Notes under the pieces: generated by a model
Told to the model about the DNA's origin: nothing
What the model saw: the letters and a program-made list of their open reading frames with translations, nothing else
The model's database searches: none
Position numbers and translations under genes: made by a program
Shown: positions 7,789 to 15,272 of the stretch, in pieces
How positions within the stretch are numbered: position 1 is the first letter of the stretch
How the letters are laid out: each line of letters opens with the position of its first letter
Source: JAAZFE01 sp034005635
Lineage (GTDB): Bacteria; Verrucomicrobiota; Kiritimatiellia; CAIQIC01; Lenti-01
NCBI GenBank assembly: GCA_034005635.1
Contig: JAVEUJ010000039.1
Location: forward strand, 1-18,646
DNA length: 18,646 bases
Reading direction: 5' to 3'

Positions 7789-8521
7789 ATTTACGATTTT
7801 ACCAGCGGTGGACTTGAAGGGCGGCAAGTGCGTGCGTTTGTGCCAGGGGCGCGCCGAGGAGGAAATAATCTATGGGGACAATCCAGCGCAACAGGCGCGC
7901 GAGTGGGCGCGTCAAGGTGCGAATTGGTTGCACGTGGTGGACCTTGATGGTGCATTCCAGGGCCACCCGGTTCATTTGGATGTGATTGCCGAGATGGTGG
8001 CGGCGGCAGGCATCCCGGTGGAATGTGGCGGGGGCTTGCGGACCGATGCCGATCTCGAGAGCTTGTTGTCCCGCGGTGTCCGACGCGCCATTTTGGGGAC
8101 ACGCGCGCTGGAGCGAATGGATAGTCTAGCGGCGCTTGTCGCAAAATATGGCGAGCAACTGGCCGTAGGCATTGATGCCCGTGATGGTTTTGTGCAGGTG
8201 AAGGGCTGGACGGAAACATCCCGCATCACAGCCATCGAGCTGGCCCAGCGTGCGGCCAGCGCGGGGGTGCGCACCATCATTTATACCGATACCGCCACCG
8301 ATGGCATGTTGCGGGGGCCCAATTTCGCCGGTAACGCCGAGGTGTGCGATGCCGTTGGTGCGCACTGCCAGGTGATTGCCTCGGGCGGGATTTCATCCGC
8401 CGACGATATTCGGCGCCTGCGGGCGCTGGGCAAAGCCAATCTGACCGGGGCCATCGTGGGCAAGGCACTCTATGAGGGCCGAGTACAGATGGCGGATTTG
8501 CTGAGCGCGGCTCAGGACTAG
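7778..8521 (+). CDS. hisA: ProFAR isomerase (phosphoribosylformimino-AICAR-P isomerase)
   Basis: A 247-residue (beta/alpha)8-barrel enzyme that catalyses the Amadori rearrangement of ProFAR to PRFAR in histidine synthesis. The half-barrel repeats are readable: ILPAVDLKGGKCVRL with catalytic Asp12 in the first half and AVGIDARDG with Asp133 in the second. Phosphate-binding loops are ECGGGLRT (82-89) and the later ASGGIS segment, each near the end of a barrel half. YTDTATDGMLRGPN is the typical HisA pattern after strand 6, favouring HisA over HisF. AAGGAG-like bases (AAGGAGCACG) precede the ATG at 7778, inside the end of hisH. It is the last histidine gene here; about 190 bases of non-coding sequence follow before the convergent cyclase gene. 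Confidence 0.97.
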   Translation: MTTEFTILPAVDLKGGKCVRLCQGRAEEEIIYGDNPAQQAREWARQGANWLHVVDLDGAFQGHPVHLDVIAEMVAAAGIPVECGGGLRTDADLESLLSRGVRRAILGTRALERMDSLAALVAKYGEQLAVGIDARDGFVQVKGWTETSRITAIELAQRAASAGVRTIIYTDTATDGMLRGPNFAGNAEVCDAVGAHCQVIASGGISSADDIRRLRALGKANLTGAIVGKALYEGRVQMADLLSAAQD

Positions 8522-8548
8522 CAGAGACTGGAATTAGGCCGATCAGAC

Positions 8549-8573
8549 CTATCCGACGGATCCGTCCGAATAG
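8549..8573. repeat. Palindrome downstream of hisA
   Basis: An imperfect palindrome CTAT...ATAG surrounds the perfect 12-base GACGGATCCGTC (8555-8566). It begins 28 bases after the hisA stop. No T run follows it, so an intrinsic terminator is not supported. It may be an intergenic palindromic repeat or a transcript-stabilising hairpin. Confidence 0.5.
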
Positions 8574-8638
8574 CCGAAGGCTGCGCGGACTAGAGATCTG
8601 GGGGGGGCAGCGCCATGTTAGAAACGACTCCTGGGCAC

Positions 8639-8692
8639 AAAAAAGTCAGGGCGCGGAGCGCGGGGTATAGTCCCTCGCCGCCGTCCCTGACT
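8639..8692 (-). terminator. Intrinsic terminator of the fdrA-ylbE-cyclase operon
   Basis: On the minus strand, AGTCAGGG (8685-8692) pairs perfectly with CCCTGACT (8644-8651), and six T residues follow directly (8639-8644). The loop of about 33 bases is GC-rich and can fold further. It lies about 20 bases beyond the cyclase stop codon at 8712, the expected place for a terminator. Confidence 0.75.
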
Positions 8693-8711
8693 GTTGACCC
8701 CGATAGGGGTG

Positions 8712-9563
8712 TTATTTCTTCTTGGCTTTTTTAGCGGGCTTCTTTGCCTTGGGAGGCAGCCAAGCCACAATGCGGCACATGCTGGATTCCATCTCGATTC
8801 CGCGCAGAGGGAAGCAGCCAATCCAGCAGCGGGTGCTGCCGAGCTTGTTGATTTCGCCGGCGATGTTTTCGGCATGCACGAGCTTCTTGGGGAAGAGTTC
8901 CAGATGCATGACCTGGTAGAACTCTTTCAGGGGGAAGATCTCGTCGAAGCTTTTGCCGTAGATCTTTTTCATTTTGGCGTCGCATTCCAGAAAACTGCCG
9001 GGGTGCCAGGTGCGGATGATGGTGTTCATCGGGTGGTCGGCACTGCCGCAGTCCACGCCGATCCACTTGATTTTCATCTTGAGCGCCCACTTGTGGAAGT
9101 CGGGGCTGGGGCCGGGATGCTTTACAAAATAGCGAATTTCATCGCCGGTTTTCTGATCCCACGAATAGCGGTTGTAGCCGGTATTGATGATGAGGATGTC
9201 GCCCTTTTTGACCTCGACCTTATCGGTGATCATTTTGGGAGTGTAGAGCGAGTAGTCGGAGACTTCCTTGGAGATGTCCACCACAACGCCCGGACCGACC
9301 CATTCTTTAAGGGGGACATCGCCAATGGAGCGTCCGGCGGGATAAAAGTGGATTTCACCGTCCATGTGCGTGCCGACATGGTTAGAAGTGGTGATGATCT
9401 GGCCGTTGGCGCCTTGGCCCATGTGGGCACCGGCGATGCGCTTGAAGTACTGGATGCCCAGGGGCATATAGGATGGCCACGGAGGGGTGTGGACGCTGAG
9501 GCGCATTGTCAGATCGTACATCTGCGCCTGGTCCATGAAGTCGATGAATTGGTTATTGTTCAT
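8712..9563 (-). CDS. Cyclase family metal-dependent hydrolase (kynurenine formamidase-like)
   Basis: A 283-residue protein of the cyclase/KynB family (putative Zn- or Mn-dependent amidohydrolases acting on formamides and related amides). The metal-binding signature is present as H62-V-G-T-H66-M-D68-G-E-I-H72-F, with the usual proline of HxGTHxDxPxHF replaced by Glu70. Further typical segments are KKGDILIINTGYNRY and KWIGVDCGSADHPMN around residues 119-180. The C-terminus is an unusual lysine-rich tail (PPKAKKPAKKAKKK). The ATG at 9563 has AAAGGAA about 6 bases upstream. The gene is last in the fdrA-DUF1116 cluster and ends before a strong terminator. A hydrolytic role on a ureido or amide intermediate of that pathway is inferred, but true kynurenine formamidase activity is unlikely from context, since no tryptophan-degradation genes are nearby. 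Confidence 0.85.
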   Translation of the reverse strand: MNNNQFIDFMDQAQMYDLTMRLSVHTPPWPSYMPLGIQYFKRIAGAHMGQGANGQIITTSNHVGTHMDGEIHFYPAGRSIGDVPLKEWVGPGVVVDISKEVSDYSLYTPKMITDKVEVKKGDILIINTGYNRYSWDQKTGDEIRYFVKHPGPSPDFHKWALKMKIKWIGVDCGSADHPMNTIIRTWHPGSFLECDAKMKKIYGKSFDEIFPLKEFYQVMHLELFPKKLVHAENIAGEINKLGSTRCWIGCFPLRGIEMESSMCRIVAWLPPKAKKPAKKAKKK

Positions 9564-9589
9564 TGTTGTTCCTTTGGTTGTTTCTTATA

Positions 9590-9619
9590 GGGTTCAGGGT
9601 TCGGGAGGGCAGGGTTCAG
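9590..9619. repeat. GGGTTCAGG-type repeat, left end of the four-helix-bundle unit
   Basis: Plus-strand reading gives GGGTTCAGGGTTCGGGAGGGCAGGGTTCAG-type sequence with three GGTTC cores. It contains the stop codon (9594-9596) of the four-helix-bundle gene. Its inverted counterpart lies at 10071-10094. Confidence 0.65.
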
Positions 9620-10067
9620 TTGAAGAAGGATCGGGGAAGCCAGGAAAGCCGTATTCGCCAAGGTCTTCCTGCACAGCCGGCCAACGGCGGTCGGATTTGG
9701 GCAGTTGTTTTTCTAAAGTCCGTTCCATACCGTTCAACATACGGATACACTCTTTATAGCGCAAACGATATGATTCATAGGTCTCAGGGGTTCCATAGCC
9801 CTTCAAATGGGCCATGTACAGGTGATGTCCACTCTCGGCGGCCTCGCCTCGGCTCCGGTTGACACCTTCGATTTTGTTCCGGATGTGTCGGTCATCATAT
9901 TTTTCAGCCAACTGGGCGGCGGCACTGTTCGAGGATCGGCGGATTTGAGAACCTAGTTCGTATTTTTCCTCGGAGGGCCAGCGATGGGAAAGATTAGCAA
10001 TTTCGATATGGAGCCGGCAGAGTTTCTGATACACGATCAGATCCTCAAGCTTGCGATATGCCGCCAT
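9594..10067 (-). CDS. Four-helix bundle protein (23S rRNA intervening-sequence family)
   Basis: A 157-residue protein of the S23/IVS four-helix-bundle family. The core pattern (LEDLIVYQKLCRLHIEIANL, then a Trp-Pro-x-Glu-Glu stretch with YELGSQIRRSSNSAAAQLAEKY) matches the usual E-x-x-x-LxxQIRRAAxSxxxNIAE motif; later helices are rich in Arg, Glu and Tyr. Family members occur inside 23S rRNA intervening sequences and as stand-alone genes. Their biochemical function is not established; the fold is also used by the Avd protein of diversity-generating retroelements. Here no reverse transcriptase is nearby. The gene lies inside the fdrA cluster and is enclosed by inverted GGGTTCAGG repeats: one copy supplies the AGGAAA ribosome binding site before the ATG at 10067 and the other contains the stop. 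The C-terminal 30 residues are Pro-rich and unlike the family. Confidence 0.85.
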   Translation of the reverse strand: MAAYRKLEDLIVYQKLCRLHIEIANLSHRWPSEEKYELGSQIRRSSNSAAAQLAEKYDDRHIRNKIEGVNRSRGEAAESGHHLYMAHLKGYGTPETYESYRLRYKECIRMLNGMERTLEKQLPKSDRRWPAVQEDLGEYGFPGFPDPSSTEPCPPEP

Positions 10068-10070
10068 TTT

Positions 10071-10094
10071 CCTGAACCCTGAATCCTGAACCCT
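10071..10094. repeat. GGGTTCAGG-type repeat, right end of the four-helix-bundle unit
   Basis: On the minus strand this reads AGGGTTCAGGATTCAGGGTTCAGG, three TTCAGG cores, immediately before the ATG of the four-helix-bundle gene. It is inverted relative to the repeat at 9590-9619, so the two bracket a unit of about 505 bases. Confidence 0.65.
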
Positions 10095-10107
10095 CTTTGC
10101 TCCACCC

Positions 10108-11511
10108 CTACTTCAGTAGTTTCGCCAGTGCTTCATAGGCCTTGGCGAAGGGGGCCATGGGGGCGTTGACGAGGCCGGCCCCGACTTGCCCGACGCCGGC
10201 GGTCTTGTGGGCGACGCCGGTATCAATGACGGGAACGAGGTTCTTTTCGACAACCTTACGGACGTCGATGCCGGTGGGGGTGCCGCGGAAGTCCAGCGAG
10301 GGGATTTGATACATGCGGCTTTCGCCGACGGTGATCTCATACATCTGCTGGGTGTAGCGCAGGGCGTCGGCGGCCACGCCGCCGACAAACTGGACAATGG
10401 CGGGGGCGGCGGCAATGGCGAAGCCGCCGAGGCCGCCGGTTTCGGTGATGGCGCTGTCGCCGATGTCGGGATTGGCGTCATCCTTGGAGAACCCGGCGAA
10501 GTAGAGGGCGTCGGGGACATCGGCTGGGGCGGTGAACCAGAGATCGCCGGTGCCGGCAAGCTGGACGCCGAAGTCGGTGCCGTTGCGGGCCATGACGACG
10601 GCGATCGAGCTGCCCTTCACATCGCGGGCGGCATCCAGGGTTGCCTTGCACGCGGGCATGGAGAGGTTCAAAAAGAAATGGTCGTTGTTGTTGATGAAGT
10701 CGAGCACCGCAATGGCGTCGTTCTTGCTGTCGCACGTGGCAACGATCGCGGGGGCGATGGTGCGATAGAGCAGGGAGGTGCCGGCGCGGTTGCGGTTGTG
10801 GACTTCGTCGCCCATGTGCAGGGCCTGCGCGATCATGTTTTTCAAATCGATGGGGCCGGTATGGGCTACGGCGGCCTTGAGAACTGGATAGAGCGTGTGT
10901 TCCATCCACTTGAGGCGCCGGGTGACTTCGTCGCCAAATGCCCCATAGCGCAACACCTTGCCGAGGCCTTCATTGAGGGTGCAATAGGCAAAGTTGCCGT
11001 ACTTCTCGTTCTTTAGGATCCAGACGGGCATGGAGGGCGTGACGATACCGGCCATGGGGCCGACCGTCCCGTGCTCATGGCAGGGGGCATAGCGAATGGT
11101 GTCCGAAGCGGCGAGTTTTTCCGCTTCTTCGATGGAAGCGGCGCGGCCTTCATAGACAAGCCCGGCCATGACGCCGCCGCGCATGGGGCCGCACATGCGC
11201 TCCCAGGTAACTGGCGGGCCGGCATGGAGGATGGTGTCCTCCGTCATGCCAGGAATAACATTGCGGGCGATATCAAGACCGACGAGCTTGGGGGTGCCGG
11301 AAAGGATGATTTCCATCACCTTTTGATTGGCACGATCAATCTTGGCGGCCTGCTTGGCCAAGATGGCTTCCGCGGCGGGCGAGACATCGACCGGCGGGCG
11401 CCAATCCACTTGGATGGCGGGAGGCGAGTACTGCTCGCAGACGTCCTTGAACGTTTCGATGCCGACATTGACGACCCGCAGGGGGGTGGTAAAAAGATTC
11501 TGGATGCTCAT
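10108..11511 (-). CDS. ylbE: DUF1116 / YlbE family protein (possible oxamate carbamoyltransferase subunit)
   Basis: A 467-residue DUF1116 protein, recognised from the full-length pattern: PLRVVNVGIETFKDVCEQYSPPAIQVDWRPP at the start, GPPVTWERMCGPMRGGVMAGLVYEG (about 100-124), the EHGTVGPMAGIVTPSMPVW stretch, the NRNRAGTSLLYRTIAP segment, and GTDFGVQLAG near the C-terminal third. YlbE of E. coli is in the allantoin gene cluster with fdrA and has been assigned as an oxamate carbamoyltransferase subunit (AllG); I give this from memory. The start at 11511 has AAGGA about 6 bases upstream and lies 16 bases after the fdrA stop; a longer open frame to 11661 runs into fdrA and is rejected. Adjacency to fdrA supports a joint complex. 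The third subunit family (DUF2877/YlbF) is not present here. Confidence 0.88.
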   Translation of the reverse strand: MSIQNLFTTPLRVVNVGIETFKDVCEQYSPPAIQVDWRPPVDVSPAAEAILAKQAAKIDRANQKVMEIILSGTPKLVGLDIARNVIPGMTEDTILHAGPPVTWERMCGPMRGGVMAGLVYEGRAASIEEAEKLAASDTIRYAPCHEHGTVGPMAGIVTPSMPVWILKNEKYGNFAYCTLNEGLGKVLRYGAFGDEVTRRLKWMEHTLYPVLKAAVAHTGPIDLKNMIAQALHMGDEVHNRNRAGTSLLYRTIAPAIVATCDSKNDAIAVLDFINNNDHFFLNLSMPACKATLDAARDVKGSSIAVVMARNGTDFGVQLAGTGDLWFTAPADVPDALYFAGFSKDDANPDIGDSAITETGGLGGFAIAAAPAIVQFVGGVAADALRYTQQMYEITVGESRMYQIPSLDFRGTPTGIDVRKVVEKNLVPVIDTGVAHKTAGVGQVGAGLVNAPMAPFAKAYEALAKLLK

Positions 11512-11527
11512 GACAGGTCCTTCCTGG

Positions 11528-13066
11528 TTAGCGATTTTTGCGGGCAACGTTGGCGGCGAGGTAACCCGCCAGTTTACAGGCCGCGACATTGGTGAGTTGC
11601 ACATGGGCGCCGGCAGCCCGGAGGGCCGCGACCACCTGGGCGCGGTTCTGGGGGTCGCCAATGGTGCCGGTGACGCCGACGACGACGAAAACCTGCCGGG
11701 CGATTTTCTGAATCACGGGGACCAGCTCGGCGGCGGGATCAAGATTGGCCCCGTGGCCGAGGACGACATCGATCAGGATGACAGCAGTTTCCGGCTTGGC
11801 GGCCTCATCGAGAATCATCTGCTTGCGCAGCGTGAAATCGATCATGGGGTGGGCGCGGCCGACCGTGAATTCGTCTTCGCCGAGATCAACGATTGCATTT
11901 TTCTCGAGCGTCCAAGCATCTTTGAGCTTCTTGGTCACGCCCAGCGGGGCATTGGATGTCATATGGCGGAGGATTCCATCGAGAGCAATCTGGGCCTCGG
12001 TGCAGAAGGTGCCACCGCTAAAGAGCCCGCGCAGATAACGGCCCTTGGCCTTCTTGCGCCGGGCAACGATCTGGTCGGCTTCTTTCTGAAGAATGGAGTC
12101 GCGTCGGGTCAGGCGTTCCATTGCCTTGACCGGGTCGGTCTCCTTGACCTGGGCGACAGCCAGATGGGCGGCCTGTTCCAGTGTCGCGGGTGTTCCGCCT
12201 TCGCCCAGCATCAGTGCGATGACGGGCTTGGAGGTTTTGCGAATCAGCGTATAGATTTTTTTGAGAACCTTGGGCTCGGGGGGCTTGGCCACCAGCACGA
12301 TTACCTCGGTCTCAGGATCGTCGGCTAGTGCTTGCATAGAATCAAGGAAGGTGATGCCGCCCACGGCGTCCTTGATGTCGCGGCCGCCCGTACCGATGGC
12401 CTGCGAGATGCCGGAGCCTTCGTTGGCAATGATGCAAGCAATTTCCTGGGTGCCGGTGCCAGATGCGCCGACGATGCCGATGGGGCCCTTGGGCACGACG
12501 TTGGCAAACGCCAAAGGGACGCCATTGAGGATGGAGGTGCCGCAGTCGGGGCCCATGACAAGCAGGCCCTTTTTGTGGGCCAGCTTCTTCAAGGTGCTTT
12601 CGTCTTCAATGGAGACGTTATCCGAAAACAGCATGACATGCAGACCGGCCTCGAGGGCTTTGCGCGCTTCGCGGGTGGCGTAGCGGCCGGCAACAGAAAT
12701 CAGGGCGAGGTTGGCACCGGGGAGCGCGGCGACGGCAGAAGGAATGTCGCGCGGTGCGGGAGGTTCGGTCCCGTCGGTTGCCGTCGGCTTCTTTTTACGC
12801 GTTAGCAGCTCTTCGGCTACGGCAAGGGCGGCCTGCGCTGCCGAGGTATCCTTGGCCTTAACGACAATCAGCAGGTCCTGATCGCTGGTCTTTTTGAATT
12901 CGGGCAGCAACAGCCCGGACATATCGAGAATAGATTTATTGGCCTCGGTGGCCATGACGATCGACGCATCGCTGACGCCGGCGGCCCCGGAGAGTTCGCG
13001 CCCGACTCGCATGAGTGTTACGGAATCGAAGTAAAAGCCCTGTTTGATTCGACCTAGCAGTTTCAT
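11528..13066 (-). CDS. fdrA: FdrA, succinyl-CoA-synthetase-like protein
   Basis: A 512-residue FdrA-family protein, related to the alpha and beta subunits of succinyl-CoA synthetase. A CoA-binding-like N-terminal half has VMGPDCGTSILNGVPLAF (170-187) and GPIGIVGASGTGTQEI (194-209), followed by GTGGRDIKDAVGG (225-237); a ligase-like C-terminal half begins near LRGLFSGGTFCTEAQ (about 344) and includes VVLGHGANLDPAAEL (about 437-451). FdrA (AllF) is reported to be one subunit of oxamate carbamoyltransferase, which releases carbamoyl phosphate from oxalurate during anaerobic allantoin use; other roles in acyl-CoA ligation have been proposed. The ATG at 13066 follows AAGGAG at a somewhat long spacing (11 bases). 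It is first in the cluster fdrA-ylbE-(four-helix)-cyclase. An 8-base inverted repeat lies 45-67 bases upstream and may be an operator. Confidence 0.92.
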   Translation of the reverse strand: MKLLGRIKQGFYFDSVTLMRVGRELSGAAGVSDASIVMATEANKSILDMSGLLLPEFKKTSDQDLLIVVKAKDTSAAQAALAVAEELLTRKKKPTATDGTEPPAPRDIPSAVAALPGANLALISVAGRYATREARKALEAGLHVMLFSDNVSIEDESTLKKLAHKKGLLVMGPDCGTSILNGVPLAFANVVPKGPIGIVGASGTGTQEIACIIANEGSGISQAIGTGGRDIKDAVGGITFLDSMQALADDPETEVIVLVAKPPEPKVLKKIYTLIRKTSKPVIALMLGEGGTPATLEQAAHLAVAQVKETDPVKAMERLTRRDSILQKEADQIVARRKKAKGRYLRGLFSGGTFCTEAQIALDGILRHMTSNAPLGVTKKLKDAWTLEKNAIVDLGEDEFTVGRAHPMIDFTLRKQMILDEAAKPETAVILIDVVLGHGANLDPAAELVPVIQKIARQVFVVVGVTGTIGDPQNRAQVVAALRAAGAHVQLTNVAACKLAGYLAANVARKNR

Positions 13067-13327
13067 TTAAATGCAATCTCCTTGTCGGCAGGTGGGGGTC
13101 CGCCTGTCCGCCCGAAATATAGCGCATTTCGGGCATTGGGAGCGAGGAAAAACCGATAATGACCACCCGGAAGGGGCGTATTGGCGTTTTTTTATTCGGT
13201 TATTCGCCATACTTAAAGCACGGCTCAACGGGGATCTGCCACTGGCAGACAGGCAGGTTCGCCCTACCTGGTACAAAAATCTGTGCCGATGCGCCCCGCC
13301 GAATGGGCTGCGGAGGAGAGGGGCAGG
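13067..13327. other. Intergenic region upstream of fdrA
   Basis: This 261-base stretch separates fdrA and the RlmD-like gene, both on the minus strand. It has a perfect inverted repeat at 13111-13133, a CTGCCA-C-TGGCAG palindrome at 13237-13249, and a GGTTCGCCCTACC copy at 13256-13268 that matches repeats near 18100 and 18520. A TATATT sequence overlapping the first palindrome could be a -10 box for fdrA, but no good -35 box is at the right distance. No gene is supported. Confidence 0.55.
13111..13133. promoter_or_regulatory. Inverted repeat upstream of fdrA, candidate operator
   Basis: CCCGAAAT (13111-13118) and ATTTCGGG (13126-13133) form a perfect 8-base inverted repeat with a 7-base centre. 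It lies 45-67 bases before the fdrA ATG and overlaps the best -10-like TATATT (minus strand, 13116-13121). The geometry fits a dimeric repressor site; no regulator gene is in the window. Confidence 0.4.
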
Positions 13328-14695
13328 TTAGTCGGTCGAGCTAGGTTCGGTGGTTCGACGGAGCAAAACGAGGCTTTCAACGTGGTAGGTATAGGGGAAA
13401 AGATCAAAAGGTTCGATCGCCTCGATGGTGTAGGGGGCCTGGAGAAAGAGTTTAAGGTCGCGGGCCAGAGTGGCGGGGTTGCACGAGACGTATACGACCG
13501 TATCAGGGTTGAGGCGGTTGATCCAGGTGATGGCTTCGGGCGAGAGGCCGGGGCGGGGGGGGTCCACCACGATCAGATCGACTTTGTCTGGAATGCCGGG
13601 GGGAAGGGCTTTGTTTACGTCAGCGGCGATCAGGTCGACGTTCTCGATGCCGTTGAGGGCCAGATTAGCGCGAGCCGCCTCGACCGACGGCACGAAACTT
13701 TCCACGCCGATGACGCGCTCGGCAATTGACGCCAGATGCAGCGCGATGGGGCCTGTACCAGCAAACAGATCGAGTGCGGTGGTGGGGCGGCCATGACGCG
13801 TGGCGAGTTCGCGCACACGAGTAAAGAGCCGTTCGGCCTGGGCCGTATTGCTTTGGAAAAAGGTATCGGGATCGATCCGGAAACGCAGCCCATTGAGAAT
13901 TTCTTCAATATAGCCGGGGCCCTTGAGGATGGCGCGCTGTTCCGGACGCGGCGGGCCGTTGACGTTGGTACAGAGGGCAAAGCTGATGGTGTCGGCCAGG
14001 TCGTCGAGTTCCGTGACCAGCCGCGCGGCGAGATCGTCATCGCCGGAGGTGGATAGTAGTTCAACCAGGCGCTGACCGGTACCGCGGGCCTCACGGATGG
14101 TCAGGGTGCGCAGGCCGGGGGTTTTCTTGATTTCATGAAAGGCGGGGATGCCCATTTCCTTGGCGAGAGCGGTGACACGGCGGACGATTTCACGGGAGGC
14201 AGCGGATTGGAGTTTACAGATATCGGCGGGGAGAATGTGAATGAAGCTGCCGCGGCGGTGCAGGCCCAGTACGAGTTCGCCCTCGAGCGTGGTGCCGAAG
14301 CTGAAGACCATTTTATTGCGGTAATCGTTAATGGCCTCGGCGGGGACCACGTCGCTGACGAGTTCTTGGGCGTTGGCAATGCCGTAGAGGGCTTCGACGA
14401 GAACTTCCTTCTTGAAGCGGAGTTGGGCGGCATAGGTGGCGTGGCGGAAGGTGCACCCGCCGCAATCGCCCGCCCACGGACAGTCAGGATCGACGCGGTC
14501 GGGGGAGGCCTCGAGCACCTCGATGGCGCGGCCAAAGGCAAATTTCTTTTTCTTCTTATAGATGCGTGTACGCACCGTTTCGTTGGGTAGCGCATCGTCG
14601 ACGAAGACAACAAAGCGGTCGTCGCGGGCAAGGGCTTGTCCGCCGTGGACAATTTTTTCGGTGCGGACGGTCAGTTCGAGAGGGGGGCGTTTCAT
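13328..14695 (-). CDS. rlmD: 23S rRNA (uracil-C5)-methyltransferase, RlmD/RumA family
   Basis: A 455-residue SAM-dependent methyltransferase that converts a specific uridine to 5-methyluridine in 23S rRNA. A TRAM-like N-terminal domain (ELTVRTEKIVHGGQAL) is followed by the [4Fe-4S] cysteines Cys72, Cys78, Cys81 and Cys160. The catalytic domain has FFQSN (279-283), the SAM loop LDLFAGTGPIALHLA (308-322), VVDPPRPGL (376-384), the nucleophile Cys405 in SCNPATL, and the general base Glu440 in YHVE. The complete Fe-S cysteine set supports the RumA group over TrmA; U1939 is the probable target, with U747 possible. The ATG at 14695 is preferred: the longer frame to 14737 starts with TTG. Neither has a strong ribosome binding site. 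It lies 82 bases downstream of smpB. Confidence 0.92.
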   Translation of the reverse strand: MKRPPLELTVRTEKIVHGGQALARDDRFVVFVDDALPNETVRTRIYKKKKKFAFGRAIEVLEASPDRVDPDCPWAGDCGGCTFRHATYAAQLRFKKEVLVEALYGIANAQELVSDVVPAEAINDYRNKMVFSFGTTLEGELVLGLHRRGSFIHILPADICKLQSAASREIVRRVTALAKEMGIPAFHEIKKTPGLRTLTIREARGTGQRLVELLSTSGDDDLAARLVTELDDLADTISFALCTNVNGPPRPEQRAILKGPGYIEEILNGLRFRIDPDTFFQSNTAQAERLFTRVRELATRHGRPTTALDLFAGTGPIALHLASIAERVIGVESFVPSVEAARANLALNGIENVDLIAADVNKALPPGIPDKVDLIVVDPPRPGLSPEAITWINRLNPDTVVYVSCNPATLARDLKLFLQAPYTIEAIEPFDLFPYTYHVESLVLLRRTTEPSSTD

Positions 14696-14777
14696 AGGGA
14701 GCCAGGGTTTAGGGTGAGGAGGGGATTCAATAGTCAATAAATAGCATTCAGCAAGGGGGCTGGGAGGGGAACCGCCA

Positions 14778-15251
14778 TCACGACTGCCGAATCTCCCGCG
14801 CTAATTCGCGGTCGGCGGTTTTTTTGCGGAGGGTTTCGCGCTTGTCATAGAGGAGTTTGCCTTTGCCGAGACCCAACTCGATTTTGATCTTTCCGCGGGT
14901 GAGGTAAAGCTTGAGAGGAATCAGGGAATGGCCCTTAAGCTGGAGAGTGCCCGCAAGGCGATCCAACTCGCGGCGATGCATCAGGACCTTGCGCGGGCGA
15001 TCGGGCGCCTCAGTCGTGAAGCCGGACTTGGCAGCCGCATAGGGCTGGATGCGCATGCCGTGGATGAACAGCTCACCCTTGTTAAACGAGGCATACGCTT
15101 CGGCCAGGCTGGCTTGTCCGGCGCGGCAGCTTTTGACTTCGCCACCCGTGAGCGAAAGGCCGGCCTCCCACGAATCAAGAATATGGTACTCGTGCCGGGC
15201 CTTGCGATTAGTGGCCAGAGCCCCCGTGCCGGTCTGTTCCCGGGCAGTCAT
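14778..15251 (-). CDS. smpB: SsrA-binding protein SmpB
   Basis: A 157-residue SmpB, which binds tmRNA (SsrA) and delivers it to stalled ribosomes for trans-translation. The family core is intact: NRKARHEYHILDSWEAG, LTGGEVKSCRAGQASLAEAYASF, and the HGMRIQPYAAAKSGFT region, then RKVLMHRRELDRLAGTLQLKG and LIPLKLYLTRGKIKIELGLGKGKLLYDKRETLR, ending in the basic tail that folds in the ribosomal decoding centre. The ATG at 15251 is chosen; the open frame has an in-frame TTG at 15266. No ribosome binding site is visible, but the start is 21 bases after the rpoZ stop, so expression is probably by coupling within the rpoZ-smpB-rlmD operon. The tmRNA gene itself was not found in this window. Confidence 0.97.
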   Translation of the reverse strand: MTAREQTGTGALATNRKARHEYHILDSWEAGLSLTGGEVKSCRAGQASLAEAYASFNKGELFIHGMRIQPYAAAKSGFTTEAPDRPRKVLMHRRELDRLAGTLQLKGHSLIPLKLYLTRGKIKIELGLGKGKLLYDKRETLRKKTADRELAREIRQS

Positions 15252-15272
15252 GGCGTTCGGCCGCAACCGCGG

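Noticed and set aside
8549..8573. Terminator for hisA
   Set aside because: A palindrome is present but no T run follows, so an intrinsic terminator is not supported.
8694..9590. Plus-strand 298-codon open frame opposite the cyclase gene
   Set aside because: It lies antisense to a well-supported gene with HxGTHxD motif and has Gly/Val/Ala-rich sequence typical of a shadow frame.
9594..10067. Diversity-generating retroelement accessory protein (Avd)
   Set aside because: The fold is shared, but no reverse transcriptase or template/variable repeat pair is in the window.
10186..11016. Plus-strand 276-codon open frame opposite ylbE
   Set aside because: Gly/Asp/Val-rich shadow frame antisense to the DUF1116 gene.
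11327..12328. Plus-strand 333-codon open frame opposite ylbE and fdrA
   Set aside because: Spans two genes on the other strand and has no recognisable domain; high GC creates such frames.
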